A DNA stretch of 21,176 nucleotides from assembly GCA_030833145.1 (NCBI GenBank), contig JAURHT010000020.1, positions 1 to 21,176 of the forward strand, given 5' to 3'. This document shows, in pieces, positions 16,347-21,176 of this stretch. Numbering within the stretch: the first letter of the stretch is position 1; each line of letters opens with the position of its first letter. A model generated the notes under the pieces. It ran no database searches. It was not told where the DNA came from and saw nothing but the letters and a program-made list of their open reading frames with translations. A program made the translations under genes and the position numbers. This stretch comes from Aquirufa sp. (lineage in GTDB: Bacteria > Bacteroidota > Bacteroidia > Cytophagales > Spirosomataceae).

Positions 16347-16947
16347 TCGTTAATTGTTTACCATCTAGAATATAGGGTTTCATTAATTGATACACGTCAT
16401 AAATGGGCAATCCCATCACCGTGTAAAAAGAGCCCTGAATGGATTCAATTCCCACCATTCCTAAGAAATCTTGTACCCCATAGGAACCTGCTTTATCTAA
16501 GCATGATCCCTCCCGTACATAAAAATCAATTTCCCAGTCTTCAAAAACTCTAAACTTCACAAGTGCAGAGTCCGCCTTCGTAAATAAGCCCTGAGGGGTG
16601 TGCAAAGCAATACCCGTCACCACTTCGTGCGTTTTCCCAGATAATTGCTGCAACATTTGAATTGCCTCTGACTTATCCTGTGGCTTATTTAATATATCAT
16701 CCCCTAAAATAACCACCGTATCAGCGGCTAATACTAAGGCATTAGGCGAAATTCGAGCTAATTCATTTGCTTTTCTTTCTGCCAAATGCACCGGCACCTC
16801 CTGAGGCTTCATATCCACTGAAAAGGATTCATCCACATCACTAGGTAATACAGAAAACTCAAATCCGGCGGAACGCAGAATCTCTTTTCGACGGGGAGAA
16901 TTAGAAGCAAGAATAAAGGGATATTGAAGGGATAAGGATGTCTGCAT
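16339..16947 (-). CDS. Maf-family nucleoside triphosphate pyrophosphatase
   Basis: House-cleaning pyrophosphatase of the Maf family, which hydrolyses nucleotides such as dTTP, UTP or modified pyrimidines. With the ATG at 16947 it has 202 aa (E. coli YhdE has 197). The N-terminal FILASNSPRRKEIL (11-24) and AADTVVILGDDILNKP (74-89), with catalytic Asp76, are diagnostic. The frame can be read two codons further to a TTG at 16953, but ATG is the more likely start. The exact substrate preference is not assigned. It ends inside the 3' end of the A-type carrier gene. Confidence 0.92.
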   Translation of the reverse strand: MQTSLSLQYPFILASNSPRRKEILRSAGFEFSVLPSDVDESFSVDMKPQEVPVHLAERKANELARISPNALVLAADTVVILGDDILNKPQDKSEAIQMLQQLSGKTHEVVTGIALHTPQGLFTKADSALVKFRVFEDWEIDFYVREGSCLDKAGSYGVQDFLGMVGIESIQGSFYTVMGLPIYDVYQLMKPYILDGKQLTIR

Positions 16948-16983
16948 GTTCAAAAATAGCCCAAAAATTAAAAATATTAGGGT

Positions 16984-17012
16984 TTTGATTAAAATAAATT
17001 TATTTTCCTTTG
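16984..17012 (+). promoter_or_regulatory. Candidate promoter for the marR-yceI unit
   Basis: TTTG (16984-16987) as -33 and TTCCTTTG (17005-17012) as -7 are separated by 17 nt. The -7 differs from TAnnTTTG at one fixed position. The predicted transcription start, near 17018, falls in the palindrome at 17014-17035. Confidence 0.4.
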
Positions 17013-17013
17013 T

Positions 17014-17035
17014 ATTTAATGTAATTACATTTAAT
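17014..17035. promoter_or_regulatory. Palindrome at the marR start region, candidate autoregulatory operator
   Basis: A 22-bp inverted repeat with one mismatched pair, built around the perfect core TGTAATTACA (17020-17029). It lies 22 bp before the MarR-family ATG and just downstream of the putative -7 box. That is the usual position for a repressor site of a self-regulated MarR gene. Binding has not been shown. Confidence 0.55.
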
Positions 17036-17057
17036 TTTACAACATCAAATTTTCACC

Positions 17058-17522
17058 ATGGGTATCTCCGAAGATTTAAAACAGACAAAATTTCCTTCTG
17101 AAGCAGCAAAAGCCGTTGTAAATGCGATTTATACGGGCAACTGGATCGTTCAGAAACAGCAGGAGTTATTGAAACCTTTTGGACTTACGGTACAACAATA
17201 CAATGTACTACGTATCCTGAGAGGACAACAAGGGAACCCGATGACCGTTTTAGCTATTACTGAGCGTATGTTAGACAAAATGTCGAATGCCTCACGCCTA
17301 GTGGACAAATTAGTAGAAAAGAACCTAGTCCTTCGCCGGGAATGTCCAAAAGACCGCAGAGCTGTAGATATATTAATCTTACCTGCTGGTTTAGATTTAT
17401 TAACCCAAGTAGACCAAGTCCAAAATGACTGGGGAAAACATTTCGATGCTTTAGGAGTTAAAAGGCTCGAGGAAATGAACCAAATTTTGGACGAATTTAG
17501 AACCGTATTTTCTCACAATTAA
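17058..17522 (+). CDS. MarR-family winged-helix transcriptional regulator
   Basis: Dimeric DNA-binding regulator of 154 aa. The N-terminal dimerisation helices (about 10-40) lead to a winged helix: VQQYNVLRIL (45-54), a recognition-helix region MSNASRLVDKLVEKNLV (75-91) and the wing RRECPKDRRAVDILIL (93-108). The C-terminal helices return to the dimer interface. Cys96 lies within the wing; a redox-sensing role would be speculation. The yceI-family gene follows after 12 bp, so they form an operon. The ligand is unknown. Confidence 0.93.
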   Translation: MGISEDLKQTKFPSEAAKAVVNAIYTGNWIVQKQQELLKPFGLTVQQYNVLRILRGQQGNPMTVLAITERMLDKMSNASRLVDKLVEKNLVLRRECPKDRRAVDILILPAGLDLLTQVDQVQNDWGKHFDALGVKRLEEMNQILDEFRTVFSHN

Positions 17523-17534
17523 ACAATAAATCAA

Positions 17535-18110
17535 ATGAAATCTGTTAAAGTAGTTATTGCAACTTTGGCATTAGGCCTAATCACTTTCGCTGGTGTAGCT
17601 GCACCGAAAGTAGTTAACGTGAACAAGTCAGCTAGTTCTATCGCTTGGTTAGCGAAGAAAGTAACTGGTGAGCACAATGGAACAGTAGGTATCTCTGCTG
17701 GAGCTTTAAACATTGATGGCAACAAATTAGTAGGTGGAAACTTCACCATTGATTTGAAAACTATCAAAGCATTAGATATCACGGATCCAGGTTACAACCA
17801 AAAATTCATCGGACACATCACTTCAGGTGATTTCTTCGAAGTAGAAAAATTTCCAACAGCGTCTTTCGTTATCACTAAAGTAGCTGGCAACCAAGTTACT
17901 GGTAATTTGACAGTAAAAGGCATCACTAAATCAATCACTTTCCCAGCTGAAATTTCAGTTAAAGGTGGAAAATTGAGTGCAAAAGCAAACATCACGATCG
18001 ATCGTACTGACTTCAACATCAAATACGGTTCAAAGAAATTCTTTGATTCAATTGGTGATAAGGCGATTTATGATGATTTCGCTTTGACAGTGTCATTAGT
18101 AAGCGAATAA
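17535..18110 (+). CDS. YceI-family exported lipid-binding-fold protein
   Basis: A 191-aa protein with a signal peptide (MKSVKVVIATLALGLITFAGVAA, cut near residue 23, cited as a landmark), followed by a YceI domain. YceI proteins form a lipocalin-like barrel and in characterised members bind polyisoprenoid lipids in the periplasm. Family landmarks are GNFTIDLKTIKALDI (about 74-88), HITSGDFFEVEKFPTASF (about 95-112), and VTGNLTVKGITKSITFPAEI in the middle. It follows the MarR gene by 12 bp and is probably controlled by it. A long hairpin begins 4 nt after the stop codon. The precise role here is unknown; a stress-induced envelope protein is a reasonable guess. Confidence 0.92.
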   Translation: MKSVKVVIATLALGLITFAGVAAPKVVNVNKSASSIAWLAKKVTGEHNGTVGISAGALNIDGNKLVGGNFTIDLKTIKALDITDPGYNQKFIGHITSGDFFEVEKFPTASFVITKVAGNQVTGNLTVKGITKSITFPAEISVKGGKLSAKANITIDRTDFNIKYGSKKFFDSIGDKAIYDDFALTVSLVSE

Positions 18111-18171
18111 TTTCAAAGTGCAATCTCTAAAACTGCCTTACGACAATGTTTTATGAGATTGCACTTTAAAA
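18111..18171. terminator. Long stem-loop directly after the yceI-family gene
   Basis: AAAGTGCAATCTCTAAAAC (18115-18133) pairs with 18148-18167 over 19 bp, with a single bulged T at 18154 and a 14-nt loop. Beyond a C/A mismatch, TTT at 18111-18113 pairs with AAA at 18169-18171. A pyrimidine-rich stretch follows (to about 18194), but no clean T run. It may act as the terminator of the marR-yceI transcript or as a 3' stabilising structure. The stem is longer and less GC-rich than the two clear terminators in this window, so a small repeat element is an alternative. Confidence 0.55.
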
Positions 18172-18242
18172 TTTTCTCTCTACTCTCCTCTCTATAATCA
18201 TAGACTTTAGATATATCGCAGGCCATTTTCCAGAATAAGCCT

Positions 18243-18277
18243 TAACATTTATCATTCACCATTTACCATTCAACATT
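18243..18277 (+). repeat. Five tandem heptamers directly before the nitroreductase start codon
   Basis: Five consecutive 7-mers read TAACATT, TATCATT, CACCATT, TACCATT, CAACATT, with the consensus YANCATT. The last ends at 18277 and the ATG begins at 18278. The units vary at position 1 (T or C) and position 3, while A2 and CATT are fixed. It forms the untranslated leader just before translation starts. Confidence 0.85.
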
Positions 18278-18907
18278 ATGTCTTTAATCGACTCATTATC
18301 ATGGCGCTACGCCACCAAAAGAATGACAGGAAACAAAGTTTCCGCAGAAAAAATTGATTCTTTATTAGAAGCAATCCGCCTTTCAGCATCAGGTTTTGGT
18401 TTACAACCTTACAAAATTTTGGTTATTGAAAACCCTGAATTAAAAGCAAAAATTCAACCAATCGCTTATGGTCAACCGCAAGCAGTAGAATCATCTCACT
18501 TATTAGTATTTGCAGCATGGAATGACATCACTGAAGCTCAAATCGATGCGTTCATCCAATTAGTGGCTGACACACGTGGTCTTACTGTTGATATGCTAGG
18601 TGATTACCGTGGAGCAATCGCTGGTTCTCTATTAGGTCGTCCAGTAGAAGCAAAAAGAAACTGGGCAGATCGCCAAGCCTATTTAGCGATGGGTACTGCA
18701 TTAGCAGCAGCAGGTGAATTACAAATTGATTCTACTCCCATGGAAGGTTTTATTCCAGCTCAATTAGATGAGTTATTAGGATTAGAAGCGATGGGCTTAC
18801 ACTCCGTATTAATGCTTGCCGTAGGTGAGCGTGATGCAGCGAACGACTTTATGGCTCATGCAGCTAAAGTTCGTTATGCGAAAGAAGATCTAGTGATCAA
18901 CTTATAA
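18278..18907 (+). CDS. Nitroreductase-family NAD(P)H-dependent oxidoreductase
   Basis: FMN-dependent oxidoreductase of the nitroreductase superfamily (NfsB/YdgI-like), 209 aa. FMN-contact landmarks are SWRYATKRM (8-16), ASGFGLQPYKILVI (39-52) and the segment MGTALAAAGELQIDSTPMEGF (about 128-148). Such enzymes reduce nitro compounds, quinones or other electron acceptors with NAD(P)H; the natural substrate here is unknown. It follows the MarR-YceI unit by 167 bp, with a hairpin and a heptamer repeat in between, so it probably has its own transcript, though no good -7 box is seen. A strong terminator follows. Confidence 0.92.
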   Translation: MSLIDSLSWRYATKRMTGNKVSAEKIDSLLEAIRLSASGFGLQPYKILVIENPELKAKIQPIAYGQPQAVESSHLLVFAAWNDITEAQIDAFIQLVADTRGLTVDMLGDYRGAIAGSLLGRPVEAKRNWADRQAYLAMGTALAAAGELQIDSTPMEGFIPAQLDELLGLEAMGLHSVLMLAVGERDAANDFMAHAAKVRYAKEDLVINL

Positions 18908-18928
18908 TTTACATCTGCCTAAGAAAGT

Positions 18929-18957
18929 AAAAAGGCTCCGAATTCGGAGCCTTTTTT
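18929..18957. terminator. Bidirectional intrinsic terminator between the nitroreductase and cca-type genes
   Basis: The perfect palindrome GGCTCCGAATTCGGAGCC (18934-18951) is flanked by five A on the left and six T on the right, so it can function on both strands. The stop codon of the minus-strand nucleotidyltransferase gene (18956-18958) overlaps its edge. Confidence 0.92.
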
Positions 18958-20395
18958 ATTGAATTTCAGCGAGAGTGATGACAGGTTTTAGATCTAGCTT
19001 TCGTCCTTCTTCTAGCAGTAAATCCCAGCCGGATGCGAGATCGTTTCGGATGTTTCCCTCCAGAACGGCTTCGCGCATCGCGATTTTAATTAAGCCAATT
19101 TCGCGTCCAGGACCAATATCAAAGACTTGCATAATAATTTCGCCAGAGAAAACAGGTTGGAAATTCCGAAGAGAATCGCTCTCTTCTACCTCCTTTAGTT
19201 TTTGCTCAACGATATCGAAATTACGTAAATAACGTTTTACCTTATCGCCATTTTTAGAAGTAATATCTGCCCGACACAACGTCATCAAAGCTTCTAATTC
19301 CTCTCCAGCTTCGAATAAAAGACGACGCAAGGCCGAAGCCGTGATTTCTTCTTTCGACAAAGCAATGGGGCGTAGATGTAGGCGAACTAGCTTTTGAACT
19401 AGTTTCATCTTCTCGTTCAAAGGCAGTTTCAAGCGCTTAAAGATGTTAGGTACTTGACGGGCACCCATTTCTTCATGTCCGTGAAAAGTCCAGCCTTTAC
19501 CTTGGGCGAAACGTTTGGTTTGCGGTTTGGCAATATCGTGTAAAATCGCCGCCCAGCGCCACCAAAGGTCATCTGTATTCTCCGCAATATTATCTAGTAC
19601 CTGCAAAGTGTGGTAAAAATTATCTTTGTGCCCCTTTCCATCTTCTGTGTCCACGCCTTTCAGCTTCATGAATTCAGGGAAAATGATAGGGAGAATTTCG
19701 CAAGCATCTAGCAAAAGAAAGCCGTAGGATGGCTTTTTGCAGAGAATCATCTTATTCAATTCATCTGAAATGCGCTCCATCGAGATGATCGCCAAGCGAT
19801 CTTTCTCCGTTTTAAGCGCTTCGAAAGTTTCAGGCAATATGTCAAATCCGAGTTGAGCTGCGAAACGAACCGCCCGCATCATCCGAAGTGGATCATCTGA
19901 AAACGTAATGCCGGGGGCTAAAGGGGTGCGAATGATTTTGGCCTTTAAATCATCGAGCCCATTAAATGGATCCAATAATTTACCCCAATTCGATTTATTC
20001 AATTGAACCGCCATCGCGTTGATGGTGAAATCGCGGCGGTTTTGGTCATCTTCTAATGTCCCCTCTTCCACAACGGGCTTGCGGGAGTCGCGGTTATAGG
20101 ATTCTTTACGTGCGCCTACGAACTCTAGATCCCAGTCATCGACTTTGATCATTGCCGTGCCAAAGTTCTTAAAAACAGACACCGCGTGTTCAGGCAAATC
20201 AAATTCCTTCGCTACTTCGAGCGCTAAATCGATGCCAGAACCGATGCAAACCACATCGATATCCTTGCAATCTCGACCTAAAATCGCATCGCGTACATAC
20301 CCTCCTATAACGTAGCTATCCACTCCTAAACGATCCGCTGATAGGCCAATCTTGGAGAATATGGGATCTGCTACAATCTCCTTCCCTTCTTTCAT
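18956..20395 (-). CDS. tRNA nucleotidyltransferase / poly(A) polymerase family protein with HD domain
   Basis: A 479-aa class II nucleotidyltransferase, probably the CCA-adding enzyme that builds or repairs tRNA 3' ends. The catalytic head has GGYVRDAILGRDCKDIDVV (31-49) with the metal-binding Asp45 and Asp47, then NRRDFTINAMAV (119-130), the DPFNGLDDLKAKIIRTP segment (142-158) and DDPLRMMRAVRFA (167-179). An HD domain follows, with His287 and Asp288 in AAILHDIAKPQTKR, suggesting added phosphohydrolase activity. CCA addition, A-addition and poly(A) polymerase members share these motifs, so the specificity is inferred. The gene directly follows tsaC with no gap, and its stop lies at the edge of a terminator. 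Confidence 0.92.
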   Translation of the reverse strand: MKEGKEIVADPIFSKIGLSADRLGVDSYVIGGYVRDAILGRDCKDIDVVCIGSGIDLALEVAKEFDLPEHAVSVFKNFGTAMIKVDDWDLEFVGARKESYNRDSRKPVVEEGTLEDDQNRRDFTINAMAVQLNKSNWGKLLDPFNGLDDLKAKIIRTPLAPGITFSDDPLRMMRAVRFAAQLGFDILPETFEALKTEKDRLAIISMERISDELNKMILCKKPSYGFLLLDACEILPIIFPEFMKLKGVDTEDGKGHKDNFYHTLQVLDNIAENTDDLWWRWAAILHDIAKPQTKRFAQGKGWTFHGHEEMGARQVPNIFKRLKLPLNEKMKLVQKLVRLHLRPIALSKEEITASALRRLLFEAGEELEALMTLCRADITSKNGDKVKRYLRNFDIVEQKLKEVEESDSLRNFQPVFSGEIIMQVFDIGPGREIGLIKIAMREAVLEGNIRNDLASGWDLLLEEGRKLDLKPVITLAEIQ

Positions 20396-20959
20396 CTATC
20401 CTCTGATTAATTTATAGTCGCCGTGAAGGCCTAATTGCACAATTTTACTCGCCTTCTTCGCGGGTCCCTCTCCTGCTGGATTTTTCAACACATGAGCTAC
20501 CCCAGCTATAATGGAAGGCGCAATTCCAGCAAAATTCAATGGAGAAGGTTCCCCAGAAAGGTTCGCGGAAGTAGAAACAATTCCCCGTTGGTAGCGGTAA
20601 ATCAAACCTTTGCAAAACTCATCTTTGACTAAGCGAATCGCAATGCTACCATCTGGCCCTAATAAAGAGGGAGAGACATTTTTTCCTTTGGGATAAATAA
20701 TCGTCAAAGGATCCTCCGCAAATTCCACTAAATCCCAGGCAAGATCAGGCACCTGCTCCACGTATTCGCTCAGTTGCTCGATTTTAGAGATCAAGACAAT
20801 CAAACCTTTAGATACTGGTCTATTTTTTAGTTCCAAAATCTTCTCAATGGCTTGCTCATTTCGAACATCACAGCCTAAACCCCAAATCGTGTCGCTAGGA
20901 TACAACAACACGCCTCCTGATTTTAAAGTTTGAATTGCCTCGTGGTACATATTTTGCAT
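20396..20959 (-). CDS. tsaC: L-threonylcarbamoyladenylate synthase (TsaC/YrdC family)
   Basis: Makes threonylcarbamoyl-AMP from threonine, bicarbonate and ATP, the first step of the t6A37 modification in ANN-decoding tRNAs. The 187 aa form a single YrdC domain without the Sua5 C-terminal extension (E. coli TsaC has 190). Landmarks are LLYPSDTIWGLGCD (18-31), ELKNRPVSKGLIVLI (43-57), GSIAIRL (104-110) and IVSTSANLSGEPS (127-139). Two starts are possible: 20959 (MQNM) and 20950 (MYHE). A -7 box at 20968-20975 leaves almost no leader for the first, which favours the second. The gene runs into the nucleotidyltransferase gene without a gap. Confidence 0.92.
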   Translation of the reverse strand: MQNMYHEAIQTLKSGGVLLYPSDTIWGLGCDVRNEQAIEKILELKNRPVSKGLIVLISKIEQLSEYVEQVPDLAWDLVEFAEDPLTIIYPKGKNVSPSLLGPDGSIAIRLVKDEFCKGLIYRYQRGIVSTSANLSGEPSPLNFAGIAPSIIAGVAHVLKNPAGEGPAKKASKIVQLGLHGDYKLIRG

Positions 20960-20967
20960 AATTAGGG

Positions 20968-20975
20968 CAAAGGTA
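20968..20975 (-). promoter_or_regulatory. Candidate -7 promoter box for tsaC
   Basis: TACCTTTG on the minus strand fits TAnnTTTG and lies only 8 bp before the upstream ATG of tsaC. Transcription would start at or very near that ATG, giving either a nearly leaderless message or use of the second ATG nine bases on. No TTG is seen at the -33 distance. Confidence 0.45.
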
Positions 20976-21029
20976 AGATTAATTTATTCATTTCTGAGCA
21001 TTAGAAGCAATGTTTAGCCCGAATTTAGC

Positions 21030-21037
21030 TACCTTTA
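21030..21037 (+). promoter_or_regulatory. Possible -7 promoter box for argS
   Basis: TACCTTTA matches TAnnTTTG except at the last base and lies 26 bp before the argS ATG. It is the only candidate in the 104-bp divergent gap for this direction. The -33 region has TTTAG rather than TTTG. Confidence 0.3.
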
Positions 21038-21063
21038 CGGATTGAAAAATTACAGCCATTTAG

Positions 21064-21176
21064 ATGTCAAATATTCAGCAAACATTACAGCAAGAACTCG
21101 CTAAAGGACTAAAAGCCCTCTTTCAAATCGACGTAACAGAAATCGTGTTGCAAGAAACTAAAAAAGAGTTTGAAAA
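21064..21176 (+). CDS. argS: Arginyl-tRNA synthetase, N-terminal fragment (cut by window end)
   Basis: Only the first 37 codons lie in the window. They read MSNIQQTLQQELAKGLKAL, then FQIDVTEIVLQETKKEFE, which matches the N-terminal additional domain of class Ia arginyl-tRNA synthetases as I know them from Bacteroidota (pattern: helix, then I.LQ.TKKEFEGD). No catalytic motif is included, so the call rests on this short similarity and on the context next to other tRNA-related genes. The frame is open to the last base of the window. Confidence 0.75.
   Translation, partial: MSNIQQTLQQELAKGLKALFQIDVTEIVLQETKKEFE

Noticed and set aside
16948..16953. TTG start for maf
   Set aside because: An ATG two codons downstream gives a normal Maf N-terminus.
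17531..18022. Minus-strand frames opposite the yceI-family gene
   Set aside because: They mirror the YceI coding frame and have no domain or start context of their own.
18975..19232. Plus-strand open frame of 85 codons inside the nucleotidyltransferase gene
   Set aside because: It is antisense to a well-supported gene, rich in Ser/Arg/Pro, and resembles no known protein: a shadow frame. The same holds for antisense frames at 1390-1672, 2093-2335, 5593-5796, 14047-14448, 14862-15086, 15283-15483 and 20435-20632.
1..21176. CRISPR arrays, insertion sequences, prophage genes, tRNA or rRNA genes
   Set aside because: I looked for spaced direct repeats, transposase-type frames with terminal inverted repeats, and tRNA cloverleaf/TTCGA patterns, and saw none. 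The lone tyrosine recombinase has no element boundaries around it.

Overview
The window looks like ordinary chromosome from a member of the Bacteroidota, most likely the Cytophagales; the family or genus cannot be fixed from sequence alone. The main pointers are A/T-rich intergenic regions, no Shine-Dalgarno sequences ahead of the genes, several matches to the Bacteroidota sigma -7 element TAnnTTTG, and the protein types present (short one-domain Ppx/GppA protein, SUF operon with a DUF59 gene and a bacilliredoxin, MarR-YceI pair). There is no sign of a phage, plasmid, insertion sequence, CRISPR array or rRNA/tRNA gene. Genes cover nearly everything, and no gene-free stretch exceeds 170 bases.

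Layout. A tyrosine recombinase of the XerC/D type (13-882, +) meets the end of thrB head-on. A minus-strand run follows in the order ppx-like, exbB-like, exbD-like, DUF421, thrA, thrB (7003 down to 879). It joins an energy-transducing inner-membrane channel to the first steps of threonine synthesis, though a candidate promoter suggests thrAB is its own unit. On the plus strand come a TPR-repeat protein (7090-8493) and a secreted or periplasmic double-domain M16 zinc peptidase (8572-11400), closed by a bidirectional terminator.

The centre is an iron-sulfur cluster assembly operon on the minus strand: sufC, sufD, sufS, sufE, sufT-like (DUF59), brxA-like (15869 down to 11469). Facing it is a divergent A-type Fe-S carrier gene (16020-16346, +). 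The short region between them carries a perfect 11-bp inverted repeat midway between two outward-facing -7 boxes, a likely shared operator. sufB is not in the window.

To the right are maf (minus), a MarR regulator with a palindrome at its putative transcription start, a YceI-family exported protein, and a nitroreductase-family oxidoreductase whose start codon directly abuts five tandem heptamers. The window ends with a translation-related group: a CCA-adding-type tRNA nucleotidyltransferase and a TsaC/YrdC threonylcarbamoyl-AMP synthase (minus), diverging from the first 37 codons of an arginyl-tRNA synthetase.

No clearly new biological system is visible. The points most worth a second look are regulatory: the suf palindrome, the heptamer array, the long hairpin after yceI, and the MarR-gene palindrome.
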